In this document: one piece after another, positions 44,414 through 52,977 of the stretch | How positions within the stretch are numbered: the stretch's first letter is position 1 | Layout of the letters: each line of letters begins with the position of its first letter | DNA from: Streptomyces sp. H27-H5 | GTDB taxonomy: Bacteria; Actinomycetota; Actinomycetes; Streptomycetales; Streptomycetaceae | Direction: 5' to 3' | Assembly: GCF_026627505.1 (NCBI RefSeq) | Contig: NZ_JAPNLK010000031.1 | Location: 1 to 64,000, forward strand | Length of the DNA: 64,000 nt | The notes under the pieces: generated by a model | The model's input: only the letters and a program-made list of their open reading frames with translations | Databases searched by the model: none | Told to the model about the DNA's origin: nothing | Program-made: the position numbers and the translations under genes

Positions 44414-45910
44414 TCAGAACTTCGGGTCGGGTGACTGGGCCGCGCACAGTTCCGCGGCCTCCTCCGGCGTCTCGACGGAGGGCGGGGAACCGTCCAGCGG
44501 CTTCTGCGCGGTCTCCTTCATGCAGGCGACGGCGATGATGCCGACCAGGCCCGCGGCCATCGCGTAGTAGGCCGGCATGAGGTTCGTGCCGCTCCAGCTG
44601 ATCAGGGCCGTGATCAGCAGCGGGGTCGTGCCTCCGAAGATCGACGCCGACAGGTTGTAGGCCACGGACAGCGAGCCGTAGCGGACGTGCGTCGGGAAGA
44701 GGGCCGGGAGGGCGGAGGACATCGTGCCGAGCAGGCAGACGAGCGAGAGCCCCAGCATCAGCATGCCGAGGGTGATCGCCGGGATGCCGTCCTGGCGGAT
44801 CAGGAGGAAGGAGGGGAGCGACAGCACGAAGAAGCCCACCATGCCCGCCATCAGCAGCGGCTTGCGGCCGAACCGGTCGGAGAGCTTGCCGACCTGGCTG
44901 ATGAGGAGCATCAGCAGGACCATCACGCCGAGCAGGATGAGCAGGCCGTGCGTCTCGCTGTAGCCGAGTTCGTCCGACAGGTAGGTCGGCATGTACGACA
45001 GGAGCATGTAGTCGGTGATGCTGTACGCGCCGACCAGGCAGACGCAGAGGATCAGCGTCTGCCAGTACTGGCGGAAGATCTTCGCGAGATCGCCCTTGGC
45101 GACCGTCTCCACGCGGTCGGCGGCCTCGGTGACGTGTACCTTGTCGCCCTCCAGCTTCCGGAAGGCCGGGGTCTCGTCGAGGCGCAGGCGCAGGTACAGG
45201 CCGACCAGGCCGAGGGGCCCGGCGACGAGGAACGGGATGCGCCAGCCCCAGGCATCCATCTGCGGGTCGTCGAGCACGGCGTACAGCGCGGTGACCAGGC
45301 CGGCCGCGCCGACGTAGCCGGCCAGGGTGCCGACTTCGAGGAAACTGCCGTAGAAACCGCGGCGCTTGTCGGGGGCGTACTCGGCGATGAAGGTGGCGGC
45401 GCCGCCGTACTCACCGCCGGTCGAGAAGCCCTGGAGCATCCGGAAGACGATCAGCAGGACCGGGGCCCACACGCCGATCGTGTCGTGCGAAGGGATGAGA
45501 CCGATGGCGAACGTGCCGACCGCCATCATGATCATGGTGAGCGCAAGGATCTTCTTGCGGCCGAGCCGGTCGCCCATCGGGCCGAAGAACATCCCGCCGA
45601 GTGGCCTGACCAGGAAGGCCACGGCGAAGGTGGCGAACGAGGACAGGAGTTGGGTGGTCTCGCTCCCGGACGGGAAGAAGACGTGGCCCAGGGTGACGGC
45701 GAGATACGAGTAGATGCCGAAGTCGAACCATTCCATGGCGTTGCCGAGCGACGCGGCCTTCACGGCGCGCTTGACCGCCTGCTCGTCGGTGACGGTGATG
45801 TCCGTCCGACGGAGTCTGGGGTTCCGGCGCTGCCTGACGGCACGGAACAGGATGGGATGGCGCTTCACCGCTTCCGGATCGGCCACCTGCTGGGATTCGG
45901 GGGCCGTCAT
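44414..45910 (-). CDS. MHS-family MFS transporter (ProP-like)
   Basis: A 498-aa, twelve-helix proton symporter of the metabolite:H+ symport branch, which contains ProP (proline/betaine) and KgtP/citrate carriers. Motifs are AASLGNAMEWFDFGIYSYLA at the start of helix 1, GPMGDRLGRKKILALTM in the helix 2-3 loop, FRMLQGFSTGGEYGGAATFI and SDRFGRKPLLMAGM in the second half. AAAGGA precedes ATG 45910, preferred to an upstream in-frame ATG. It lacks ProP's long C-terminal coiled coil, so the substrate may be an organic acid or an osmolyte. Confidence 0.88.
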   Translation of the reverse strand: MTAPESQQVADPEAVKRHPILFRAVRQRRNPRLRRTDITVTDEQAVKRAVKAASLGNAMEWFDFGIYSYLAVTLGHVFFPSGSETTQLLSSFATFAVAFLVRPLGGMFFGPMGDRLGRKKILALTMIMMAVGTFAIGLIPSHDTIGVWAPVLLIVFRMLQGFSTGGEYGGAATFIAEYAPDKRRGFYGSFLEVGTLAGYVGAAGLVTALYAVLDDPQMDAWGWRIPFLVAGPLGLVGLYLRLRLDETPAFRKLEGDKVHVTEAADRVETVAKGDLAKIFRQYWQTLILCVCLVGAYSITDYMLLSYMPTYLSDELGYSETHGLLILLGVMVLLMLLISQVGKLSDRFGRKPLLMAGMVGFFVLSLPSFLLIRQDGIPAITLGMLMLGLSLVCLLGTMSSALPALFPTHVRYGSLSVAYNLSASIFGGTTPLLITALISWSGTNLMPAYYAMAAGLVGIIAVACMKETAQKPLDGSPPSVETPEEAAELCAAQSPDPKF

Positions 45911-46074
45911 GGCCGGTCCTTTCCTCGGTGGGTGCTCCAGGAACCGCTTGTGCGCGATCATGGCCACCGCAAAACGGATCGACGGCCAGATGCGACGTGT
46001 GTCACATCGAGCCGCCGACCGACCGACCGGGCGGGCGGCGCCGGCCCGCGTACGGGGCCGGCGCCGCGGCGGGC

Positions 46075-46341
46075 TCAGCCCGGCCAGGTGCCCGTCAGAC
46101 GCCGTGCCGCGACCGCTCCGGACCGGTCCACGGCGGCCTTGGTCACGGCGAAGATCGCCCCCTGGAGGCCGGCGGCGATGAGGATCTCCGTCCAGGAGCG
46201 GTCCTCGTCGGTGGCGTCGGGGGCGTCACCCTCCCCTTCGATCAGCTTCCAGGCCTGCTTGAACGCCATCCCGGCGAGCATGCCGCTCAGGGCGCCCAGG
46301 GCGAACCCGACGGGCTTGTACGCGATCTTGACCCCGTTCAC
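46075..46341 (-). CDS. DUF4235-family membrane protein
   Basis: An 88-aa protein with hydrophobic helices VGFALGALSGMLAGMAFKQAW and EILIAAGLQGAIFAVTKAAV; KIAYKPVGF at the N-terminus and the FK-W spacing identify DUF4235. GTG 46341 overlaps the TGA of the DUF3618-like gene by four bases (GTGA), so the two are coupled. These pairs, often with a phage-holin-like protein, are widespread in actinobacteria; role unknown. Confidence 0.82.
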   Translation of the reverse strand: MNGVKIAYKPVGFALGALSGMLAGMAFKQAWKLIEGEGDAPDATDEDRSWTEILIAAGLQGAIFAVTKAAVDRSGAVAARRLTGTWPG

Positions 46342-46649
46342 TTGCGGCCCCGGCTCCGACGCACCACCGCGTACACGGCCAGCAGGGCGCCGAGTGCGAG
46401 GAGCGGGGTGCGGTTCGCCCGGACCCTGCCCGCGACCTGGCCCGCCGTATCGAGGACCGAGTCGGGCGTCTTGTCCGCCGCGATCCGGCCGGCGTGGGTG
46501 GTGGCCTGGACGACCTGTCGGGATGCCTGCGCGGCCCTGTCCAGGATCGGGTCGGGGGTCTTGTCCTTCATCAACTGCGCGGCCTGCTCGGCCGTCTCGC
46601 GGATCTGGTCGGTCATCCGGGCTGCCTTCTCCACGACCTGCTCCTTCAT
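46338..46649 (-). CDS. DUF3618-like membrane-associated protein
   Basis: A 103-aa protein: an amphipathic helical region with two repeats, DKTPDPILDRAAQASRQV and DKTPDSVLDTAGQVAGRV, then one membrane helix (TPLLALGALLAVYAVV) and a basic RRSRGRK end. The layout fits DUF3618. ATG 46649 is assumed; AAGGAG lies 12 bases away, further than ideal. It is coupled to DUF4235 downstream. The internal duplication is clear in the protein. Confidence 0.7.
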   Translation of the reverse strand: MKEQVVEKAARMTDQIRETAEQAAQLMKDKTPDPILDRAAQASRQVVQATTHAGRIAADKTPDSVLDTAGQVAGRVRANRTPLLALGALLAVYAVVRRSRGRK

Positions 46650-47252
46650 CTGATCGGACGTCTCCTTGCCGCGCCGGCCCCGCGCTCGGGCCGCGTATCG
46701 CGTTCACTGCCCGGCTACCCCGCATCGGCGGGAACACCCACCCGACCGGGTCGTCCTTGGCGGGGCGGCCTCCGATCGGACACCGGACAGGGGCCCGAAC
46801 TCGCGGAGCTCGGGCCCCTGTTCACGCGGGTGCTCACACGCGGGTGTTCACGCGCGGGTGTTCACGCGCGGGTGTTCACGCGCGGGTGTTCACGCGCGGG
46901 TGTTCACGCGCGGGTGTTCACGCGCGGTCGCGTCCGTCCCTTCCGTTCGTCGGCGCGCCGTTGCTCGTGTGCGCCGTTCGTCGTGCGCGGCGGACAGTGC
47001 GGCCGGGCCGGAAGTGGCCTCGCGCCGGGCCGCATGTCGCTTGCGTCGGCGGACGGGTGCCTGGCAGCGTTCGGATTCCGTGACCGCGACGAGGTTCCCC
47101 CGGGCGGGGTCCGCGTGAGTGTCACGGGCGCGCGGGGTAGTGTGGCAGGAGCAATTGAACGTGTTCAGTCCCGGATCGGATCGGCGCCGTACGACCCGCC
47201 GTCGAGCGGCCGAACCGTCCACCGCACGTCACAACGGCCCAAGGAGTCAGAA
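46650..47252. other. Long intergenic region between divergent genes
   Basis: A 603-base noncoding stretch between the DUF3618 operon (minus) and the radical-SAM gene (plus). It contains eight tandem 14-bp repeats at 46819-46928, a possible -10 box TAGTGT at 47138-47143, and a TGAAC-GT-GTTCA palindrome at 47156-47167 whose GTGTTCA half also recurs in each tandem unit. AAGGAG at 47241-47246 is the radical-SAM ribosome site. Frames across the region are open because of GC bias but lack starts with ribosome sites or any recognisable domain. Confidence 0.7.
46819..46928. repeat. Eight tandem 14-bp repeats (TGTTCACGCGCGGG)
   Basis: Five exact copies of TGTTCACGCGCGGG and a sixth with one terminal change (46845-46928) follow a variant 14-base unit (46831-46844) and a 12-base unit (46819-46830). 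There are no spacers. The nearest gene starts are about 170 bases to the left and 325 to the right. Confidence 0.95.
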
Positions 47253-48602
47253 GTGAAGCAACACGCGGAGAGCGTCAGCCGGACCGCGCTCGTCGAGGAC
47301 CTCATGGGCCGCTTCCCACAGGTACCCCGGGAGGCCGTGTTCAAGGAGGACCTCCTGCGGGGCGGCATGGCCTTCGACGAGTCCGCGCTCAGCGGCACCA
47401 CCGACGGGTCCTCGGGTGACGTCAAGCCGAAGTCCTACTTCATCTTCTCCTTCGACCACCGCACGCTGCCGGAGCTCGGCGCCGCCGCGCTGAACCGGCC
47501 TCCCGAGGAGATCGTCCTCACCGGCGGTCCGTACGACCTGCGCCGTACCGTCGTGTCGGTACGGGTCAATCCGGACTCCCCGTACGTCGTGCGCGGCGGC
47601 GAGGACGGCGCGCTCGGCCTCTACCTGGACGGGGCACGGATCGCGGACGTCGGCCTGCCGCCGATGCCGGAGTACTACCGGCACAAGCTGTCGAACGGCA
47701 AGTCCGTGATGGAGGTCGCGCCGACCATCCAGTGGGGCTACCTCGTCTACCTGACGGTCTTCCGGGTCTGCCAGTACTTCGGGGCCAAGGAGGAGTGCCA
47801 GTTCTGCGACATCAACCACAACTGGCGCCAGCACAAGGCGGCGGGCCGGCCCTACACCGGCGTGAAGCCGGTCGAGGAGGTGCTGGAGGCCCTGGAGATC
47901 ATCGACCGGTACGACACCGCGGGCACCTCCCGGGCCTACACGCTCACCGGCGGCTCGATCACCTCGCAGGTCGCCGGCCGGGACGAGGCCGACTTCTACG
48001 GCCACTACGCGAAGGCCATCGAGGAGCGCTTCCCGGGCCGCTGGATCGGCAAGGTCGTCGCCCAGGCGCTGCCCCGCGCGGACGTCCAGCGCTTCCACGA
48101 CCACGGCATCCGGATCTACCACCCGAACTTCGAGGTGTGGGACCGCCGGCTGTTCCAGCTCCACTGCCCGGGCAAGGAACGTTACGTGGGCCGCGACGAG
48201 TGGCACCGCCGGATCCTGGACTCCACCGAGGTCTTCGGCCCGCGCAACGTGATCCCCAACTTCGTGGCGGGCATCGAGATGGCCGAGCCCTTCGGCTTCA
48301 CGAAGGTCGACGAGGCGATCGAATCGACCACCGAGGGCCTGCGGTTCTTCATGTCGAACGGCGTGGTGCCGCGCTTCACCACCTGGTGCCCGGAGCCGAC
48401 GACACCGCTGGGCAAGGCCAACCCCCTCGGGGCGCCGCTGGAGTACCACATCCGGCTGCTGGAGGCCTACCGGGGGACCCTGGAGGAGTTCGGCCTGAAG
48501 TCCCCGCCCGGCTACGGCCCGGCCGGCCCCGGCCGGGCGGTGTTCTCCGTCAGCTCGTTCATGGACAGCCTCGAAGGCCTGGAGGAGGACGAGACGCCCT
48601 GA
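47253..48602 (+). CDS. Radical-SAM protein with a C-x8-C-x2-C cluster motif
   Basis: A 449-aa cytoplasmic protein. The cluster cysteines are Cys173, Cys182 and Cys185 in RVCQYFGAKEECQFCDINHN; the first spacing is eight rather than the canonical three. SRAYTLTGGSITS is the GGE-like SAM-contact motif. A domain of about 165 residues precedes the barrel (YFIFSFDHRTLPELG, PPEEIVLTGGPYDLRR, SPYVVRGGEDGALGLYLD), and a 30-residue tail follows. No SPASM or B12 domain is recognisable. GTG 47253 has AAGGAG six bases before it. It is a single gene ending at a strong hairpin; a 78-aa protein is convergent. The reaction is unknown. Confidence 0.82.
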   Translation: MKQHAESVSRTALVEDLMGRFPQVPREAVFKEDLLRGGMAFDESALSGTTDGSSGDVKPKSYFIFSFDHRTLPELGAAALNRPPEEIVLTGGPYDLRRTVVSVRVNPDSPYVVRGGEDGALGLYLDGARIADVGLPPMPEYYRHKLSNGKSVMEVAPTIQWGYLVYLTVFRVCQYFGAKEECQFCDINHNWRQHKAAGRPYTGVKPVEEVLEALEIIDRYDTAGTSRAYTLTGGSITSQVAGRDEADFYGHYAKAIEERFPGRWIGKVVAQALPRADVQRFHDHGIRIYHPNFEVWDRRLFQLHCPGKERYVGRDEWHRRILDSTEVFGPRNVIPNFVAGIEMAEPFGFTKVDEAIESTTEGLRFFMSNGVVPRFTTWCPEPTTPLGKANPLGAPLEYHIRLLEAYRGTLEEFGLKSPPGYGPAGPGRAVFSVSSFMDSLEGLEEDETP

Positions 48603-48639
48603 CGGGGCGGGCACGCGAGGGAACGGGAACGACACGGCA

Positions 48640-48673
48640 CCGGTACGACCGTCCTCGCGGGCGGTCGTACCGG
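48640..48673. terminator. Terminator after radical-SAM gene
   Basis: Perfect 12-bp arms CCGGTACGACCG / CGGTCGTACCGG with a 10-base loop lie between the convergent radical-SAM and 78-aa genes. Confidence 0.8.
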
Positions 48674-48709
48674 CCCGCGGACGGCAGCGGTGCGGAGGGA
48701 CGAGACGGC

Positions 48710-48946
48710 TCAGTGCGGGTTCCAGGTGAACTTGCCGCCACCGACCCAGTGGACCGCCTCCAGGTCGTCCAGGTCGTGAATGGGGACGCCGGCCTCCGCG
48801 GCGATCAGGAGCACGTCCGTCATCGATGTCGCCCTGCCGATGAATTCCCCGTCCACCTCCACGATGCGAAAGGGCGGAGCGCCGGGCTGGACCCCCCGGA
48901 CGGTGACCCGGGCCGCTGAGATGTAAGGGATCGAACTTTCGGTCAT
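48710..48946 (-). CDS. Small hypothetical protein
   Basis: A 78-aa soluble protein with beta-like strands (ARVTVRGVQ, FRIVEVDGEFIG) followed by a helix MTDVLLIAAEAGVPIHDLDD and a C-terminal AVHWVGGGKFTWNPH. No cysteines. ATG 48946 has no clear ribosome site. It lies 178 bases after dhaK on the same strand. Small proteins ending in a GGGKFTWxPH-like tail look familiar from Streptomyces genomes, but I know no function. Confidence 0.6.
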   Translation of the reverse strand: MTESSIPYISAARVTVRGVQPGAPPFRIVEVDGEFIGRATSMTDVLLIAAEAGVPIHDLDDLEAVHWVGGGKFTWNPH

Positions 48947-49124
48947 GTGACGACGGTTCCACGTCTCGGCCGGCGGCGCGCGCCGACAGGGATGGATTGC
49001 CGCTCGCTTGCGCCCGATCGTGTCCGCTGTTCCACGGCGACGCGTGCTTCGCGGCGCGCGCCCGCAGGGGGGCGCGGGCCGTGGCGACCGGCGCCGCAGG
49101 CCCCACCCCTCGCGACGGTCCGGG

Positions 49125-50129
49125 TCAGCGGCCCCAGCGCAGCGCCGCCGTCTCCACGGGCGCGTCCCACAGCCGCAGCAGTTCGTCGTCGGCCCGGCAC
49201 AGCGTCACCGAGCATCCCGCCATGTCGAGCGAGGTGACGTAGTTCCCCACGAGCGTCCGCGCCACCGGGACGCCCCGATCGGCCAGCACCCGTGCCACCT
49301 CGGCGTGGAAGCCGTACAGCTCCAACAGCGGTGTCGCGCCCATCCCGTTCACCAGGGCCAGCACCGGGCCGTCGGCCGGACCCACCGCCGCCAGGTCTTC
49401 CAGCACGGCGCCCACCGCGAAGTCGGCGATGTCCCGCGAGGGCATCATCGCGCGACGCTCCCGGCCCGGCTCGCCGTGGATGCCGACGCCCAACTCCAGC
49501 TCCCCGTCGGGGAGGTCGAAGGTCGGGCTGCCCTTCGCGGGGGTGGAGCAGGCGCTGAGCGCGACCCCGAAGCTCCGGGAGGCCTCGTTCACCCGGCGGG
49601 CGAGCGCAGCGACCTGCTCCAGCGGCGCACCTTCCTCGGCGGCGGCCCCGGCGATCTTCTCGACGAAGAGGGTGGCTCCCGTACCGCGTCGCCCGGCGGT
49701 GTACAGGCTGTCGGTGACGGCGACGTCGTCGTTGACCAGGACCCGCTCGACGCGGATGCCGTCCTCCTCGGCCAGCTCGGCCGCCATGTCGAAGTTCAAC
49801 ACGTCGCCGGTGTAGTTCTTGACGACGAACAGCACGCCCTGCCCGGAGTCCACGGCCTTGGCCGCCCGCAGCATCTGGTCGGGTACCGGCGAGGTGAACA
49901 CCTCTCCGGGACACGCGCCGGACAGCATCCCGTACCCGACGAAGCCGGCGTGCAGGGGTTCGTGTCCGGAGCCGCCTCCGGAGACCAGACCGACCCGCCC
50001 GCCCTCGCGGACGCCCCGCCGTACGACCACCCGGCCCTCCACGTCCACGTCGAGATCCGGGTGGGCGGCGGCCATCCCCCGCAGGGCGTCTGCGACCACG
50101 GTCTCCGCGCTGTTGATGAGCATGTTCAT
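49125..50129 (-). CDS. dhaK: Dihydroxyacetone kinase subunit DhaK
   Basis: A 334-aa protein, the substrate-binding half of PTS-type dihydroxyacetone kinase. Motifs in order: GLVSGGGSGHEPLHAGFVGY near residues 47-66, VKNYTGDVLNFDMAAE, the covalent substrate histidine in LGVGIHGEPGRE, and LVNGMGATPLLELYGF. Active kinase also needs DhaL (ADP carrier) and the phosphotransferase DhaM; neither gene follows within the 178 bases before the next gene, nor elsewhere in the window. ATG 50129 and ATG 50123 are close alternatives. It is divergent from glpF-glpK, sharing a 297-base control region. Confidence 0.92.
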   Translation of the reverse strand: MNMLINSAETVVADALRGMAAAHPDLDVDVEGRVVVRRGVREGGRVGLVSGGGSGHEPLHAGFVGYGMLSGACPGEVFTSPVPDQMLRAAKAVDSGQGVLFVVKNYTGDVLNFDMAAELAEEDGIRVERVLVNDDVAVTDSLYTAGRRGTGATLFVEKIAGAAAEEGAPLEQVAALARRVNEASRSFGVALSACSTPAKGSPTFDLPDGELELGVGIHGEPGRERRAMMPSRDIADFAVGAVLEDLAAVGPADGPVLALVNGMGATPLLELYGFHAEVARVLADRGVPVARTLVGNYVTSLDMAGCSVTLCRADDELLRLWDAPVETAALRWGR

Positions 50130-50269
50130 CGGGTACCTCCGGGGTCGGACCTGGCGGGCGAGTCTCGTACCGGTGCGCTCCGCGGCTCGGGAGCGCGGGG
50201 TGCGGACGGCCGCGACCGCGGTCGCGCGCCGTACGTCAAGTGTGCCGCGAAGGCGTCGGGATCCGCAGC

Positions 50270-50320
50270 GGCCCGCGGATCCCGGGGGTGTCCGCGGGGC
50301 CGGGAATGGCCCGCGGATCC
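50270..50320. promoter_or_regulatory. Direct repeats between dhaK and glpFK
   Basis: Two identical 13-base copies of GGCCCGCGGATCC (50270-50282 and 50308-50320) are 38 bases apart, start to start, with a related GTCCGCGGGG between them. They lie in the gap between divergent dhaK and glpF. Direct repeats at this position are reasonable operators for a glycerol regulator such as the IclR-type GylR known in Streptomyces, which is inferred only. Confidence 0.45.
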
Positions 50321-50426
50321 GGGGCGGATCTCCGCCACTGGCCCGGAGATATGTCCGGGATTACAGTGATTCATTGAGGCTCGGGGCAGTCGACGGCCGG
50401 TCCCCGGCCGACGGGAAGGGGCACCC

Positions 50427-51231
50427 ATGGCTGAGCGGCTCAAGAGATCAGGCCTGGTCGGCGAACTGTCCGCCGAGTTCGCCGGCACCCTGATCCTCAT
50501 CCTCTTCGGTTGCGGCGTGGTGGCCCAGGTGGTCGCCGGCGGCGCCCTCACGGACCCGGCGGGCGGCCTGGGCAACCACGACAGCATCGCCTGGGCCTGG
50601 GGCCTCGGCGTCACACTGGGCGTCTACGTCGCCGCGAGGCTGAGCGGTGCTCACCTCAACCCGGCGGTGACCGTCGCGCTGGCGACGTTCAAGGGGTTCC
50701 CCTGGAGCAAGGTCGCCCCCTACGCGCTGGCCCAGACGGCTGGCGCCTTCGTGGCGGCCCTGATCGTCCGGTGGAACTACACCGAGGCCCTCGGGAAGGC
50801 CGACCCCGGCCACACCATCAAGACGCAGGGCGTCTTCTCCACGCTGCCGGCCAACGGCAACCCGAACCTGCCGGTCACCGAGTGGGGCGCGTTGCGCGAC
50901 CAGATCATCGGCACCGGATCCTCCGGGCGCCAACCTGGCGCCGTTCATCGTCGGCCTGATCGTGGTGGCCATCGGCATGGCCTGGGGCACCAACGCCGGT
51001 TACGCGATCAACCCGGCACGTGACTTCGGCCCCCGACTGGCCAGCTTCCTCACCGGCTACGGCGGAGCATGGCGAGATCAGTACGGGAACTTCTACTTCT
51101 GGGTCCCGATCATCGGTCCGTTCATCGGCGGTGTGCTGGGAGCGGGTCTGTACAAGGTCTTCATCGGCCGGTTCCTGCCGACCGCCGAGCCGGAACCCCC
51201 GGGACGGATCCCGGCTCCGGACGAGAACTGA
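50427..51231 (+). pseudogene. glpF: Aquaglyceroporin glpF, frameshifted
   Basis: MIP-family glycerol facilitator gene broken by a small deletion and frameshift near 50910-50926. The first frame (ATG 50427) has GELSAEFAGTLILILFGCGV and the first NPA motif HLNPAVTVALATFKG, reaching LRDQIIGTG. The second frame resumes with ANLAPFIVGLIVVAIGMAWG, the second NPA motif AINPARDFGPRLASFL and the end at 51231. About 15-20 residues of the fifth membrane helix are missing relative to GlpF. Read through, the product would switch to 30 unrelated residues and stop at 51023. glpK follows 127 bases later and looks intact. Confidence 0.85.
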
Positions 51232-51358
51232 TCGACCGCACGCCCGGGCGGGCTGAAGGAACCTGCCGCCCGGGCGGGCGGCTGACCGACCCCCCACGGC
51301 ACGGACTCCACGACACAGACCCCAGCGCACCAAGGGCCCCAAGAGAGGCGGCATCCCC

Positions 51359-52876
51359 ATGGCTGACTTCGTCGGCGCGGTGGACCAGGGGACCACCAGC
51401 ACCCGTTTCATGATCTTCGACCACGCGGGCAACGAGGTGGCGAAGCACCAGCTGGAACACTCGCAGATCCTCCCGCGCTCGGGGTGGGTCGAACACGACC
51501 CGGTCGAGATCTGGGAGCGCACCAACTCGGTGATGCAGAACGCCCTGCGGCACGGGAACCTCTCGGCCTCGGACCTGGCGGCCATCGGCGTCACCAACCA
51601 GCGGGAGACCACCGTCGTCTGGGATCCCCGCACCGGCCGCCCCTACTACAACGCCATCGTCTGGCAGGACACCCGCACGGACTCCATAGCGGCGGCTCTG
51701 GAGCGCTCCGGCAAGGGGGACGTGATCCGCCGCAAGGCCGGCCTGCCGCCGGCCACCTACTTCTCCGGCGGCAAGATCCAATGGATCCTGGAGAACGTCG
51801 ACGGGGTCCGCGAGGCGGCCGAGCAGGGCCACGCCCTCTTCGGCAACACCGACTGCTGGGTGCTGTGGAACCTCACCGGTGGCCCCGACGGCGGCATCCA
51901 CGCCACCGACGTGACCAACGCCAGCCGCACCATGCTGATGGACCTGGAGACGCTCGACTGGGACGACGAACTCCTGGGCTTCTTCAACATCCCGAGGGCG
52001 ATGCTGCCGAGCATCAATCCCTCCTCCCACCCGCAGGCCTACGGGCAGACCCGCACCTCCCGGCCGCTGCGCGCCGCCATCCCCATCACGGGTGTCCTCG
52101 GCGACCAGCAGGCGGCCACCGTCGGACAGGTCTGCTACGCGCCCGGCGAAGCGAAGAACACGTACGGAACGGGCAACTTCCTCGTCCTGAACACCGGCAC
52201 GGAGCTGGTCCGCTCCTCGCACGGCCTGCTCACCACCGTGGCCTACCAGTTCGGAGACGAGCCCGCCGTGTACGCGCTGGAGGGCTCTATCGCCGTCACC
52301 GGCTCGGCGATCCAGTGGCTGCGCGACCAGCTGAAGATCATCGGTGACGCCGCCGAGAGCGAACGCCTGGCCCGCACCGTCGACGACAGCGGCGGGATCT
52401 ACTTCGTACCGGCGTTCTCGGGCCTGTTCGCCCCGTACTGGCGTTCCGACGCGCGCGGGGCCATCGTCGGCCTCGCCCGCTACCACGACAGCGGACACCT
52501 GGCCCGGGCCGCCCTGGAAGCCATCTGCTACCAGAGCCGCGACGTGGTCGAGGCCATGGAGCAGGACTCCGGCGTCCACCTCGACGTGCTGAAGGTCGAC
52601 GGCGGCGTGACCGCCAACGACCTTTGCATGCAGATCCAGGCCGATGTCCTGGGCGTGCCGGTCAGCCGGCCGGTGGTCGCCGAGACGACCGCGCTGGGCG
52701 CCGCCTACGCCGCGGGCCTCGCCACCGGCTTCTGGCGCGACCAGGACGAACTGCGCACCCACTGGCAGGAGTCCAAGCGCTGGGAACCCCAGTGGTCCGA
52801 GGATCAGCGTGCGGAGGGATACGAGGGCTGGAAGAAGGCGGTGGAGCGCACCCTCGACTGGGCCAAGGTCGAGTAG
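51359..52876 (+). CDS. glpK: Glycerol kinase
   Basis: A 505-aa FGGY kinase converting glycerol and ATP to glycerol-3-phosphate. Signatures are FVGAVDQGTTSTRFMIFD at the N-terminus, GWVEHDPVEIW, IGVTNQRETTVVWD, AIVWQDTRT, GDQQAATVGQ, NTYGTGNFLVLNTG and LKVDGGVTANDLCMQIQADV. Length and all motifs match GlpK closely. It follows the damaged glpF and shares its promoter region with divergent dhaK. Its product could be oxidised by a dehydrogenase elsewhere or by the flavoproteins at 12-15 kb. A perfect hairpin follows at 52901. Confidence 0.97.
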   Translation: MADFVGAVDQGTTSTRFMIFDHAGNEVAKHQLEHSQILPRSGWVEHDPVEIWERTNSVMQNALRHGNLSASDLAAIGVTNQRETTVVWDPRTGRPYYNAIVWQDTRTDSIAAALERSGKGDVIRRKAGLPPATYFSGGKIQWILENVDGVREAAEQGHALFGNTDCWVLWNLTGGPDGGIHATDVTNASRTMLMDLETLDWDDELLGFFNIPRAMLPSINPSSHPQAYGQTRTSRPLRAAIPITGVLGDQQAATVGQVCYAPGEAKNTYGTGNFLVLNTGTELVRSSHGLLTTVAYQFGDEPAVYALEGSIAVTGSAIQWLRDQLKIIGDAAESERLARTVDDSGGIYFVPAFSGLFAPYWRSDARGAIVGLARYHDSGHLARAALEAICYQSRDVVEAMEQDSGVHLDVLKVDGGVTANDLCMQIQADVLGVPVSRPVVAETTALGAAYAAGLATGFWRDQDELRTHWQESKRWEPQWSEDQRAEGYEGWKKAVERTLDWAKVE

Positions 52877-52900
52877 GGCGGTCCGGCGCCCGTTCGGACG

Positions 52901-52936
52901 GGCGGTACCGGCACGCTGAGAGGTGCCGGTACCGCC
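52901..52936. terminator. Terminator between glpK and alcohol dehydrogenase
   Basis: Perfect 14-bp arms GGCGGTACCGGCAC / GTGCCGGTACCGCC with an 8-base loop, between convergent genes. Confidence 0.85.
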
Positions 52937-52977
52937 TCGTCATGTCGCCTTCGCTCCGGTGGCCCGGGAGCGGGCGC

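Noticed and set aside
46819..46928. Possible CRISPR array
   Set aside because: The units are 14 bases with no spacers and there are no cas genes; it is a plain tandem repeat.
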